A stretch of 60,000 nucleotides of DNA, from NCBI RefSeq assembly GCF_001039355.2, contig NW_019775513.1, positions 770,041-830,040 of the forward strand, written 5' to 3'. This stretch comes from Lingula anatina. Lineage: Eukaryota; Brachiopoda; Lingulata; Lingulida; Lingulidae. Within the stretch, counting starts at the first letter, position 1; the number at the start of each line of letters is the position of its first letter. Both the position numbers and the translations under genes were made by a program. Under the pieces are notes generated by a model that saw only the letters and a program-made list of their open reading frames with translations, was not told the DNA's origin and ran no database searches. This document shows, piece after piece, positions 39,375-53,304 of the stretch.

Positions 39375-41130
39375 ATGATCTTGGTTTTCTGATTCAATGT
39401 CCACTGGCATTGATTGTAGACAAGCGATACCTGCCAGACATTTGTTCCATTTATTTTTAGATGAGATTTCTGAAAATCTGAAGCTAGACATTGTCTGGAA
39501 TCGCTCGAGCGTATATAGTATTCCGCTGCTGGACTGAGATGGTGTTCTGTCACTGAATATAGTGACCATACTAACGTGCACATTTGAGCATGTTGAAGCA
39601 CTGTGGTCGAAAACAAACTTGCGTTTCTTTTTTTCCTTTTCTTTTTCTTTTTTTGGCCAGTAAAGTTTAAAAGAAGAACCCCAGACTGTATGATTACACA
39701 TAGACATTCAATTTTGTCTAAATTCAGATGTTGCACGAAAAAACAGCCAATAAAGTGTAATGGGACGTAAACCGGGTAAAACTTTTTTAAAAAACCATGC
39801 TCACCTATGCATTTTATTAACATCTAGCTGGGGCATAATGACGGAGGCAGCGGGTTGATGGCAATTTTGCGGCAAGCGAAAATAAAAAATGTCAAGCTTG
39901 TTGGAAACCCCAAAATGCATTTCATATCATCAAATTAACAGACGTTGTTGGGAATGCCAGAAGGTTTCAAATCCGGCCCTTTTTTTCGTCTAAGCCTTAA
40001 GAAATGTCCTCCAAATTACTGTGCGCCTCTGGGCTTTCCCAATTTACCGGTTTTATGATGGATGTGCAGGGACTTGATTGAGTAGCAAGCCACATTAGCC
40101 TTTACTTTAGATGATGTGCAAATAAACGGTAATGATCACTCGCAGACATTGTGGTCGACCTGTTGAACGGGTTCCAATACTCTGGGGAATGAAAGACGCA
40201 CTTCTATACTGCAAATAATGGTGATAACAGCACCTCTTAGGTGATGGGCGTACGCTGATGAACCAGTCCCCGAGGCACGCTTGTTCTTTGCCTAAAGAAT
40301 ACGGCATTAGCAGAGTTAATGCCGATGGCTATGAAGGACTGTCCGGTGTTTTTTTTATTTATTTTATTTTTTTTTTTTATTAATTTTTTTTCACTGAACC
40401 ATTGGTACTATTGCCTATACACAACTCAGTCAAGTTCATGGCTTCAAAAATGTTTGGTAATTAGTCTCTGTGTAATCCTCATATAAATTTTGTACTGTTT
40501 TCACATTCTGCTTGGGAGCATTTCAAACAGATCAAACGGTAAATTGCTATCTGATACATGCTAGGGCAGTCACAACGTATATTTGGCATTCTACAAATAA
40601 ATTGGATCATGTCAAAGCAGAAGCAGTTGTTGTTAGGTTGTGTCTCCACAGTCCTTCTAGAAATTCATGCGTTAACAGTAATTACCATTTATGAAAATTA
40701 CACCGTTTACTGTAAAAAAACTAAGATTTTAAGAAGCAGTTCAAAAAGACGTGCTTTCAGACGTGGAATTGACACTTTCCTATTAGAAGGCATTCATTGA
40801 AATGATAATCCCAAATTCCCCATATGCCAATCTTAAATGAATTCCATTTGATTTGCATTCAAAGCAACAACAATTCTGAGAAGTAACGTATTGAAACATG
40901 TAATTACCAGTTGTCTCGATCAAAATCACCGCCTGGTGGATGTCCACTGTTAATGGAGTTTTGATAAACGTCTGTTAAGCGTTCTAAATTATTGTCCCTT
41001 GATCATATATGTCATTCTAGCTTACTTGTCACCTTTGAGTATTTTATTTAGATTTATAACCCGTATACATTACGCCCCCAACGAAGTCATGTTTGATGGG
41101 AATACTGTAGGTGATCATTGAGGTTGCTCG

Positions 41131-41169
41131 CAATAATAATAATAATAAGAAGAAGAAGAAGAAGAAGAA
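41131..41169. repeat. AAT/AAG trinucleotide run
   Basis: Several AAT units pass directly into AAG units. Confidence 0.9.
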
Positions 41170-42437
41170 CGTGCACAAATTACATTTTACAGGCTCTCAA
41201 CACTATTTTTTATACTTTAAAACAAAATAGGTATGAAAACTGGGGAATAGCAGCGGATAATGTAGCTATTGTTAGTGAATAAGAATAAAATCAAAATGAA
41301 ATTGCAATGTTTGACATACGAGATTTTGATAGATGCAACTCCGCATAAGATTCAAGGACAGAGTCCAAAAAGTTACTTGCATATCAAAAAGCCTCCGAAC
41401 ACCAATCTCATTTGACATGATATTTTAACTAAAAATTCGCGAAGCTAAGACTAACCTGAAACTTTGGTGCCATTTCAGGTTTCCCAATTGGGCGTCTACT
41501 GAGGTTTCCTGTGCCTGGTTTAATTTGAGAAACAGAAAACTTGTTACGATGACATTATCCTCCCATGCAATACAATCGTTAGTCGCCTTGTTGGAAGCAC
41601 ATTGAAAATTTAAGCAAATAAAACTCAGGATATAGTGAGGTTTCAATATAATAGGTTCTCATAATTAAAGGCAGCCCTTTAGTCCTGTTCATTTATAATT
41701 GACCTGGTAGACATCTTCCTTCTTTAAGAGAACATATTATTTGGTGTTGTTGTTTATACGTATCCAGGGAATCCTCAGCTGCCTGGTAATTTCCAGTACA
41801 CTTGTTTATTTCAAACTACCTCGAGTATCGGCCGTCTGGTACGTGCACAGACTCTGCTGGCAATTCTTTTCAGTTGGTTCTTTTCAAATTCGAGTTTTTT
41901 TTTACCAAACATAACGCTCTGTTTGAACCCGAGCTTAGAGTCTGTATTCCTTTAAGTGCTGGCGTCTAAAGAGTCAGAAAAAGTTTGAAGAGAGAATAAA
42001 ACTTTAGGGGTTCACGCGTTCCGAACACTTATAATTTTGCTCTTAATGTAGGTACCTAGATTCATGTAAGACTAGAAAAGGCCCAAGACCCATAATTGGA
42101 TCCTCATAAAAGAAAGCAGGAGAGAAAAAAATCGCAATTCACAAGTGATGGCTCGTGGGGGAGAGACGAAGTGTTGAAAGTATGCTGTCGCGATTTAAAC
42201 AACTTCAATTCGATTTTTTTTTCATGTCGAACAAGGTGTATTTTTGACGTGAAAATTGGATTTTACATGTGTGTCATATTTTCAGTCACATGCTCTTTCA
42301 CACTGGGGACTCAATTAACTCAAACACAAACCTTCTACATCAAACACAAAACAAACATAAAAAACTAATTCTTTCTTCTGCACGTACACCATACAGAGGG
42401 CTCGAAGCTGGGATCAATACAGACAGTGGCAGAATGA

Positions 42438-42682
42438 GGCCGGGTCACACTAAGCCAAGTCAGAGCGACTCGAAATCGCCCCGAGTGACGTTAGTTCCGT
42501 CTCAGTTCTTAACAATGCATCTGAACTGATTTGTGTGGCTCTGGCCACACCCAGCACAGAGAACTGAAATAATCTCCCTCGAAAATCAAGTCGCAGACAC
42601 ACCGGCTTGATTACAACGAGTACCGCCTACGTCCTTCAGACCAACTGCAGCTCCAGCGACCAGAACTTCGTGCGAACACGGC
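42438..42682. mobile_element. Possible decayed MITE-like element
   Basis: A locally GC-rich block. Its left edge GGCCGGGTCACAC and right edge GTGCGAACACGGC are imperfect inverted repeats, and it contains further palindromic pieces (agagcgactcgaaatcgc, tgtggctctggccaca). No target duplication was established and no second copy is seen, so this is tentative. Confidence 0.3.
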
Positions 42683-43892
42683 TAAACTTGGGGGACGAAT
42701 CCATTAATTTGATTTGATAGCGTAAAAGGAAAGAACCGTCAATTAACCTATGGAACCTCGCTTCGGAGCTTAATCTTGAAACAACTTAACTCAAGGATAC
42801 ACTGTTTATTACGTTGTCACATCAAGTGTAAATGGAAGCATTGCATCTTCAATAACCTGATGTAATCATTTGGAAACCGGTTCTAAAACTCTTCTTTTAG
42901 CGACTATCATTATTTAAAATTCCCTGATCAGCGACTAACCAACGATGAGTGTTGACGTTTAATCCATGTTATTTTCTTCATTTTGTTTTTTCTTTAGTAA
43001 GACATCTTTCGCATGCTATGCAACGAATCAACTAATGGTTGCTTAAACGGCAGTCAATACTGCCGCTTAGATAAGGGAAAGAGGGAAATGTAAAACTATA
43101 CACTTCTCTTATGCTAGGCCTACATATTCTTAACCAACCGACATCGCTGCAAAACATTCCACATTTCTTTTTCAGTTTTTCAAGTTACCATGCACATATG
43201 CAGGTAAAATAAAATACGTGGTAAAACGCTACCGGTTTAAGCGAAAAGATTACAACTACTTACGTGATAAATAGTCCTTCGCATTCACGGTATCAATCTT
43301 CTTTGACTACCACGTTCTCTTGGTGCGGCATTGCATATCGTTTAGGCACCCTTCCTCACAATAATTCTTTGTTCTGTCAATACAATTACCATGTAACATC
43401 TGCCCGTAATTGAATATTGGACAAATGTTGCACTACTGTGCACCTAAACATACCCGTCTGTCCGCCTGTGTCACAAGTAACAGAATAAGAGTTACATGGA
43501 TTAATGATTAATCTTTGCCTTCGGGAGTCCGAAAGATGAGGGCAGAGGGCTGGATAACACAAGATAAATTCTTAATGAGAGCACTTTCAGTTTTAAGTGA
43601 AAACACGGTCATCTGCTGAGCGCGTCAATTACGTTGTAAGTGCATCATTAGCGTTCAAACTGAGAATGGTTATTATTTTTTGGTTGCATTAGTTCATGCA
43701 GTGTGCACGTCATAAGATAAAACAGACGTGCGATAAAGCAGTCGATTAATTGCAATTCGCTGTCGAGTGAACGTGCGACGGTCACGTTTCGAGCTTATAA
43801 CGTTTTTTTTCATGTATTTTAAGCGCGACACAAGAGCTCTTTCATCTGTGCTGTTCGTGAACACATGATAATACTATAGGTAACTTAACTGG

Positions 43893-43934
<42 letters not shown>
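43893..43934. repeat. Poly(A) tract
   Basis: A run of 42 A bases with no recognisable retroelement upstream on the plus strand. Confidence 0.95.
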
Positions 43935-43936
<2 letters not shown>

Positions 43937-44486
43937 TGCCCTAAACGAATTGTCCACAATGCTGCACTCAAGAATCGAATTTTAATTATCAAAATGACAG
44001 ACAAACATATTTGCCCCAAACCTGCATTATACGTTTGTATAACCAGCTGTCGACCCACAATCTTTTTAGTGATAAAAGAAATAGCAATTATCTATAGACC
44101 TTAATTTTTCAATACGGGCATTAACAAATTACGTACGGACGTCAATGTTGCTGTTATGAGGCAAGCCCTTATCTACGGAACCTATTACTGGAAAAAAATT
44201 GACAATTAAAAATCCTTATATCATAATGAAAGTATTAGGTATTTTTACATATCTTAATGTTATGATAAAGTTATCAACGATCATGATCTACCGACACCAA
44301 TACTATAATAAAAGTATAAATAATTAGTAAACCCCAACAATTCCTTTCACCACACAATGGTTTACATGGCCAAAAATGATCAGGCTCCTCTACACTTTGA
44401 TCCTAATACATCATCTGTTTACAACATCCTTAAAACACATTCTTAAAATCTGAATTAGGAAATAACATCAAAATCCATATTTTTCA

Positions 44487-44492
44487 TTTATT
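44487..44492 (-). terminator. Candidate polyadenylation signal of NFXL1
   Basis: The complement reads AATAAA, about 250 bases beyond the NFXL1 stop codon. This would give a 3' UTR of normal length. Other weaker signals nearby cannot be excluded. Confidence 0.45.
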
Positions 44493-44738
44493 CTGTTACA
44501 ACAATTTGATCTGTCTCAGGTTATGGAGGACCAAAATTTTATATCACTTCCCAGCATTTAATAGGCCTTAGCATGGAAAGTTAACATCAAACTAAAACAT
44601 TAACGTCTTTTCAATTACATATTACAGTCAACAATTGAACATACAAATTACAATATCAAAAACAACCACAGGGAATGGGTAGCCCTCATATCCAATATCT
44701 CTTCATTCCTGGACTTGCCTATAAGAAGTGGAATATTA

Positions 44739-47700
44739 TCACTGTACCATCAGATTATATGAAAATGCAACTAATATAGCCACCACTACTCCCAGTACTG
44801 CATATTTCCCGTACAGTCTCCACACTGGGACAACTTCCTCGACTTCCTTCTGCTTTCTAGGCTTCCGCTTTTTACCCTTCAGTCTTCGTTCATATTCCTC
44901 CAGCTCTTCTTGCTGTTTTTTCTCCTCTTCTGCTTTTTTGGTTGCTTCTTCAATTTCTTTTTGCTAAATAACCAAAGATAAAAGCATGTGATTGAAAGGC
45001 TAATCAAAAGTTTGATTGATACTGATTCTGTAATGATATTTCGTTTGGGCTTACTGCCAATAAGTCATTTTAATATTACACTTAAAATAAATGGCTTTTG
45101 CATGATGCCCCCATTTTATTCAAACCACCCAAATGAACTATTCAGAATCTTATTGAGAACCCACCTTCTTTTGTTTCACCATATCTTCCTTACACTTGTC
45201 ATCACACTCCAGGGTGACCTTCCCAGCCTGGACTTCCTGGCAGGGGAAGTTCTTCTTCTTCCTCCTGCAGGGGCAGGTCACTTTGGTCTTCTCTACACAC
45301 TGGTCAGGGGCTGGACACTGCCCACTGTGACATGTGGAGGGGCACTGGTGACCACAAGTCAGCTGGAAAGGAATTAATTCATTGGTTTGGGATTTGGCAG
45401 TGAGACATAGGCTCATATGTGGGTGCAATAGCAAGTTTATTTTAATATTAAAATATAAATATTACAGAGAGACACACAAATTCCAGATTCTGTAAAGTTA
45501 TATAAATATTTTACCCTGACAGAATATCTCCAGTTGTTATCACAAAAAATCAGACTAATCAACCAAAGTATCTCCCTTGGATTCCTACCATCTTGGGGCA
45601 CCTGCTCTGACAGGCCTGCAGTTTGTCCCTGGTGACGTCATCAGCACACGTCCACTTGTCACACTCTATATGGAGCAGCATCAGTTTACAGTGACAGCGC
45701 ATACGGAACATCTGCTGACAGGGGGGACAGTCCCCAGGGTGACAGGGGAGGAGACACTGGTGGGTGCACCCCTGGGGACGGGGCTTTCCACAGGCCTCCT
45801 CACACTTGGCACAGTTAGATCCAGCCTGGTGTAACAGGAAAGATTACTTAAAATGTAAATATAATTTTTATGTATATCATATTTAATGACCCAATCTTTT
45901 TTTATTTATGAGCTTTGGTGTTTTTCTGGCATTTCTTTATATTTTCCCAATGCACCTGGCTATCAAAAAATCTGATGTCAAAGATATTCTAGTTGCTTTT
46001 ATCTCAAAACACTGAAATCAAGTACACCTAAAAATGACATATGAAAAAATGCAGCAGCATTCAGGTTTTTGCAGAATGAAACTAGAGGAAAGTGGAATTT
46101 TTTCAGATCAGAAGGAACATTTAGCATACCAATTTGTCATCAGGAGCCCCTTCCACAATATGGCACTCCAGGTGACAGGTGTGATTGCCACAGTCCAGCT
46201 GCCGGCCACACTGACCACCACAAGAGTACGGTCTCAGCTCAGAGCAAGGGACATGGATCGTCTAAAATTTAAAAAGATCACATAAAGATTATTTAAGATT
46301 CCAATTTTCAAAATGTATCATCTTCAATGGTCACACATTGTCTTAGTTGATTTAAATATGTTCCTCAGCTAGGAGATTTTTTTTTAAATTTTCAGAGTCA
46401 AAACTGCTATTGGACTTTAACAAACAAGAGAAACATGTAACTGGTACCTCATGTTTGCCTCTACAGGTGACTGGCATGGGCACTCGACATGGAGGACACG
46501 GCTGGTTCACAGTCTCTATCCTCACCTCTGGTTTGGCCTCCCAAGGACCAGCTCTCTGGACCTAACAACAAGAACACACAGAAAAAATTATATTATTTTA
46601 GACATTCCTTTTTTACCTTGAAATTAAGCATTAATCTGTGAAAAGCATAATGGTGAATCTTTTCATTAAATAGGATGGATATTGTAAAAAGACACTTTTT
46701 GCTTAAATCAGTACACGTATATAGGAACTATGGGCCTGAGGCCTAAAATGACAGGTGGAACATGTTCATTAACTTAATAAACAGAGTAACTCCCACCTTT
46801 TCCTGGAATCTCATGAGCACGGCTGAGTGACAGGGCATTGGACAAATGTGTCCGCAGGGTGACGTCTTGTGGCACACCTGTCTACATGGAGGACACCTGC
46901 CAAAGTGACACCTGTGCTTCTCCCTGCTTGGGTGGTGACAATCTGGGGGAATGCTGGGGGAAATTTGGTAAAGCAAAGTTTCAGGTTACAGGACATCTAA
47001 TCACCTTTGTAACAGAGAACATATATACTGCTTTGTTCGGTAAAATGCTGTGAGCATATAAAAACTGGTGACAACATTCTTTCATCCCAAACACACTGCT
47101 GCCATGAGTTGATAACTGAATAATTATCCTACTGTTACATTTTTACCCAAATAAAAGTAAAATGGCCTTATACATATCTTTTTTATCAACTATTTTTTAA
47201 AAAGTTGTTCAGATCTTCAGTACACTTTAAATGCATTTTAAGAAGTAAATATAAAAAGAATTTCCCAGTAGTACTCACCTACATGGCTTATTGCACCTGG
47301 GAGGTTTGGTCACCTTCTCTCTGCCACAAGGTACAGTAATGACAGTAGAGCCACAGTGGCACTTTACCTCTACAGTGAGGGGGCAAGGATAGCAGGGACC
47401 TGTGGGAGATATAAGGCCAATGTGCTATTAAAACATACAACAATATGTTATGATATGTTTTAATATTTCATATGCTATAATATGTCACAAAAATAATAAT
47501 GCTATAAAATATTATAATGTATATAAAGCCAGACTCCAATTTTTTAACTATGGGGAATGTTATAAAAAGATCCTGAGTATCCATTAACGTTCAGTCCCCC
47601 TTTTTGGAGATAAGAGGAGACTGGATTCACCAAAATAATTTCTTAAGGGTGTTGGGGTGATGAGAGGGTGGGGTGAAGGTTATTGACCCATATTACCTGT

Positions 47701-50700
47701 GTGACATACACTTGCACATTTGTGGTTCCTACAGCCCAAGGTTTTACCACACTGCTGTTCACAGGGAGGACAGCTACCATCACAACACTGAAACCATATC
47801 AAAGCATAATACAGTGTTATCTCAGGCCTGTAGCCAGGGGGGGTTCGGGGGGTTCGAAAGAACCGCCCCTTTTGCTGGGAAAAGGTCCACTCTGGGTAAA
47901 ATTTGATTTATGTACATGAAGTTTTTATGGGAAAAGGTCCACTTTTTCAGAAAAAGAACCCCCCTTTTGAAATTTCTGGCTACGGGCCTGTATCTTGTCT
48001 ATTGAAATATGCTGATATAGTATTTGCAGGCCTGTTTACTAAATGGGATATTAGTATTCTAACACTATGTATAAAATATACAACACCTACATTGTATAGG
48101 TTGTTTAGTGAAAAACATAATGTTTTACTTTTTACAATGCTAACAAATACAGACATAAGGCATTCTGGGGTCAAAATAAATTTTGAGTTTTTGATAATGG
48201 CAATGAATAATTATTCAGTGAATTCCACCATTTTAGTTGGCTGTGTTCATAGAATTTTTTAATGTCATACAGATATTTCAGTCTGCATTTCAAATTTAAA
48301 ATATAAGATCACAGTCTAGAAAGAAAATTTAGAAATATTAAATCTTTTTCAAAAAGTCATATTCTCTGCACCATACCTTTCTCTTACATGCATGTTTCCC
48401 ACAATCCTTCAGTTTGGTACATTTGATTTCACATAAATATTCCTTGTAACACGGCACTTCCTTCTTCTTTGCTCCACAACGACACTTCTTGGTAATCATC
48501 TGAAGACACTGTAATATAAAAATGTACAGCTTTTCTGACCTCACTCTTACAGATGTTAAAAATACATATATTCATATACTTCTTTCTCTTTTATAACGTT
48601 TCACACTGATTTTCATCCTTACTATTCATCTTGATTCATTGTGACATAATAACTGGTGTACCAAATCTTGTAGCATATGGTAAACGCACACAAAACACGC
48701 ACACCAAGTCTCATACACAAGCACATTTATTAGCTCTTTCATGTGCATGTGTGCACACAAACACACTCACTCACGTACGCATGCACACCTAAGAACATAT
48801 TCAACGTGAACACAAAGACAACCAGAAAGAGAGAGAGAGAAATCCCCCACCATTCCACATGGTCCATAGTGACATCTAGTTGAGCACCTATGTTCCCCAC
48901 ACTCCAGCAGTTTATCACAGGTATCTCCACAGGTAGGGATGTCCTCTGTACATGGGAGATTTGCTTCTACAATGGGAATATGTACAGCTTTCTAAATACA
49001 CCAAACAGAATACACCAGACCATAGATATTAGCTTAATCCAAAACTTTACTATGATTTTAGAGACCATATTTTTTATCAGAAATTATCTATTTCTTACAT
49101 TTCACCTAATATCTTACGTTAATAAATTACAATTATCCATATCCACAATACTGAACTACATTTTCTAAGTCTTTTATAGTTATAATATAATCTTATACAA
49201 TATCATCATTATAACAATTCTGAAATACATTTCTTTTCCTACTCCATATTCTGTGTTGTTCTTACTTGACTTCCCACAAGGACAAGTTCTTTCCTGAGCT
49301 CTGGGGCATATATGACTGAAGTCTGCTGTATGACACACCTGTTCACATGTATGGACACCACAGGACAGCACCTTGCCACACACCTGTCATAACATTTATA
49401 CTGTATATATATAAAGTCTTTTTTTTTTCAAAATTACATGGCACAGCATGTGATATTCCTCTGTACTGTGTAAGTGTATAGGAGTGCAAGGGATAATGCA
49501 TAAAAGAATAGCATTACAATGCATGACATTTTAATACTTCTCTTTTTCCTATTTTCACTATTATTATAATGAAATGTATGTACTGTGTTATTTGTAGATA
49601 TTGATTTAGTCTCAGTTGATTGTACCTTCCATGTAAAGGTTGAATCAATAAACTTTTTCACATATGGACTTCCTTTGCATGCATCAGCACCTGTATGCCA
49701 TCTTCATTACTGAGCATAAATACACCTTCACTGGATTTAATCAAACCAAGCATTTATACAATAGAGGTTATTGCAAGCATCTTTTATGATGATTAATAGA
49801 AGTAATGACACCTATAAGAGCCAAATGCCAGCACTGATGTTGCAGTGTTCAGACAATTTGTCCATTCTTCCCAGTTTTAATTAACCACAAGATGAACATT
49901 TTGGAGAGAATGGCTGGAATGTCTACATCAACAAAATATAATTTTGCTCATAAAAAACCATTCACTTGTACTTGTACTCCAGCCATTGTTAACTTTCTTG
50001 TATCAGTACTGTCACATGTCACAGGCACCTGTCACAGAGTTATAACTGTTACCTTGTCACATTGCCAGTCAGGAGAGGCACAGGGTCTCATGACTTTCTT
50101 GTGTCCACACTGACAAGACTGTAAACTGACCTCAGGGCAAGCTGGACAGTCATCTGGAAGACAATCATCATGTGCCATCAGAATCATGATGACCACTGAC
50201 TTTTAAACTTCTCACTTTACTCTTTTATTATTTTAACAACTTTAAATAGTATATATACAAAATATAAAAGAAAGCTCTTTTCAATTTCAGTTTTGTTCAG
50301 ATGTTTCACTTTATGGGTCTTTTGGTCAAAATATACCAGCCACTAAATACATGTACCAGATTTATAAAAAGGAGTAGTAATTATGATAAAAATGGTGCAG
50401 TATCCTGATAATGGCAGATATAAGTACACCCAAGTTGACATTGTGCCACTCACTTTTTAATGAAATGTACACTACTTAACACATTAGTTGGAATGCTGCA
50501 AAGGATGTGGTGCAGTTAAAAGGGAGGGGGGACATACCTATATAACAGTTTTTAACCCTTTAGTGTAACACTGCAATAGGGGAGGGGGGAGTGAAAAAAA
50601 TTGGGGGGGGGGGGATCACTCACCTTTATGACACAGTTCTTTACACCTGTGATTTCCACAAGGCAAAGGTTTGTCACACCTCTTCCCACATGACCACTCC

Positions 50701-53304
50701 CTGATACCACACCTCTTTAGTGATGGAGGCTGCTTGCCACAGAAACAGGCCACTTTCACCGTCTTGGGGCATGGGGGACAAGGACCTTGGAGAAAATAGG
50801 TATGAATATATATAATGTATGACTTATTGTGTTAAGTCTCTGTTCATCAAGGGACATCACAATATAATGTTCTTAAATAATGATATTTTAACATTTTGGT
50901 ACCAAATGCTCTATTTCAATGACATGGCCTTTCTAACATTGAATATATAGGCAATATGTGGTAAAACATTCAACATTATTTTTAAAGACATTTCAATAAT
51001 TTTTCACCTGGATGACACAGCAGCAGGCAAGAGTGGCCACATTCTGGCTTCAGTAACTTCCCACATGTCTGCCCACAGGAGTGAGGCACAAGCCAGGGGT
51101 CAAATGTCGGGTCAATCACCTTGCCACAGTAGCACAGGTACTTGGAGGGACACTGGCTCTGCCTGTATTCATAGCGACATTTTGGACTACAAGTAAAAAT
51201 AAGCCAGAATATCAAACATATGAACAATGCACAGTTGTAATACACAAGTGATGTATGCATCTAATATAAAAATATATTTACCAAAATTAAGATATAATAA
51301 TATATAAATTGATTTGCCAATAATTAACGAAAATGTGGAACAAGGATAAATGTAAAGAATATAATTGATAATTTTAATTATCATGCAATGCACCCAAAGA
51401 GAAGTTTGTTCCAAGGATATTTCAAAGATAAATTGTAGTGTATAATGAACATGTAGATAACCAACAGTAATATTTGCAGCTCCCTACCAGAACCATGGAA
51501 GATCTCTTTTGGGGAAGTGTTCCTCAGACAGGGCTGTCTGCTGGTAGACCCCCTCCTTCACCCACTTCTGTATACAGGGGACATGGAAGGGGCAGTAACA
51601 GCCTTCACAGCTCCAGATCTGGACACAACATGGAATGTACGGTAATTATTCATGAATTTCAAATGTTTTATTAATATCAGACACTCAGATTTTTAAAATT
51701 TTGCAACTTCTGTTACATGTGTTCATAAAAGTAAAGTTTATGATATGAAGCTCAGTTAAATTAGAGGCTTGTTTTGTAATCAAAGGTTACAAAACTGTGA
51801 ACAAAATCTTACCTTCAACTTTAATAAAATATCACCATTATAATTTAAAGTTTAATTGATAATGAGAAATCTAAACATCACTTTGACACTCAGTCCCTGT
51901 CTTTACAAATTACAAAAAATAAAATAAAACCTAAAATGTTACTCCAGTTATATAGATATAAGCATAAAAAACTGGCCACATACTCACTAATACAAGGAAT
52001 TGTTCTTACATACAAAGACAAGTTTAAACTTACTGCATCACTCCTCTTGATTGTTTCAATACATATCAAACAGATGTTAGACTCGGACTTAAATGAGTTG
52101 AGCAGGAACTCCTGTGTCTTTCCAAGAGTCCCTACATCTTGACAATCACCTGCAAACAGGTTTAAACAATAAGTAATGTATGATACCAACACCATGTATG
52201 TGTAAAGCAACTATTTCCTTTCAATTTCAGACATTTTAATGGATTATGAACCTGAAAAAGGAGATTTTTTTACACACAACTTTATAAAACAACTTTTATA
52301 TGACATCTTTCATAAATAGTGCATGCACTATGAATTTTTACTCCATTTCTTAGAGCCCAAATTAAATGTTTATTTTGAAAATATATGCAGTAATATGTAC
52401 ATAGATCAGAGGAAGAGCAAGATCTATTAATCAATTAAATGACCATGTGGAAAACAAATATGACATTCACAAGAAGGCAAATATTCAGCAGACAGTTAAA
52501 TACAACAGAAAAATAATTTGTTAATTGTAAACCAAATTATGTAGAAATAAAAATTGTAACTGATGGCACATAATAAACTTCTGTTTGTGTCAAATATGAA
52601 TGTTACATAACTGTGTAAATATCTTATGATTAAATTTTAAAATACACTCATACAAAATGTTGTGAAATGTTGCCATTACCAGTTTGGCCTGTGAAAGACT
52701 TAAGTAAGGAGCTAAGAATCCCAGCATCATTTTTGGAATCTTCCATTTCTTCATCTTCCTCATCATCATCTTCTCCATCAGAATCAAACTGCTGGTTGCT
52801 ATTCAGGTGCTTTTTTACTGCTTCTTGATGTTTAGCACTAGCAGTCTGGAATCTTTGCTCTGCTGTCTTTAAAACACCTGGAATGTTAATAACAAATGAT
52901 ACATCAAATATACAAGCTGAAAAGTGAAAATGCTGGCAAATACGTTTTTTATTTTTACACAATCACATATATGCTCTCCTGTTTGTTTTTGAGGAATTTT
53001 TTCTCAATTTTAAATTTAAAAAGGTTCTAAAATGTGTATCTAAAACACCAAAAATGTAAAATATGATAAGAAGTCAAGATGGTTAGGCAATTATTTGCTA
53101 TCAAAAATTATGATGAATGACACAAACAAGCAAAAATATAGAATAAGTGTAACAAATACCGGCCGTATTTCCATGCAGAGAGCCCTGTAATCTTGCCCCT
53201 CCTCTCCCCCGTCCACCAGGGACAGAGTTCCCATGTGGTGCTTTCATCTGACCTCTCCCTCTACCCTGGCCAGAGCCTTGTAGGTACAGGGGCTTGTCTC
53301 CCAT
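44739..53304 (-). CDS. NFXL1: NFX1-type zinc-finger protein with C-terminal membrane anchor (NFXL1 orthologue)
   Basis: Eighteen coding exons (minus strand, 5' to 3'): 53304-53160, 52877-52680, 52149-52034, 51618-51488, 51186-51008, 50785-50624, 50153-50053, 49383-49266, 48966-48851, 48508-48377, 47787-47697, 47399-47279, 46953-46797, 46561-46448, 46261-46130, 45825-45589, 45362-45165, 44963-44739. All junctions are GT..AG with matching phases, totalling 2,673 nt: 890 residues plus stop, close to human NFXL1 (911). Order: Gly/Arg-rich N-terminus; acidic segment (about 75-90); RING-like finger (ICLICIETI to FCPKC, about 139-200); a long run of NFX1-type fingers (for example [17 protein letters not shown] and CHFGRCPPC); a charged coiled-coil-like segment from 817; and one membrane span (about 870-887). 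The C-terminal anchor distinguishes NFXL1 from NFX1, which lacks it. The RING-like finger suggests ubiquitin-ligase activity, and the fingers suggest nucleic-acid or protein binding; neither is shown here. The start is the first ATG after a likely 5'-UTR acceptor at 53348-53349. Confidence 0.95.
47823..47990 (+). mobile_element. MITE family A, short copy with perfect 5-bp target duplication, in NFXL1 intron 10
   Basis: Begins CAGGCCTGTAGCCAG and ends CTGGCTACGGGCCTG, 15-bp inverted repeats with one mismatch. The flanking five bases are tatct on both sides (47818-47822 and 47991-47995). 168 bp, no coding capacity. It lies only 35 nt upstream (in the gene's sense) of the first base of NFXL1 exon 11. 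Confidence 0.9.

Larger units (their letters stand above)
39375..44486. other. Gene-poor stretch between the transposase remnant and NFXL1
   Basis: No gene is recognised. It holds T-rich tracts around 40350-40390, an AAT/AAG run (41131-41169), a 42-base A run (43893-43934) and a possible decayed MITE (42438-42682). The frame at 39285-39823 on the minus strand extends from the transposase region and has no independent support. Confidence 0.4.

Noticed and set aside
39239-39823. 194-codon frame on the minus strand as a gene
   Set aside because: Its last third is the duplicated part of the transposase remnant read out of the proper frame, and the rest has no motif.
40107-40307. Possible Tc1 N-terminal helix-turn-helix region on the minus strand
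   Set aside because: Only a few residues (STGRPQ and neighbours) resemble the family; too weak to annotate without a search.
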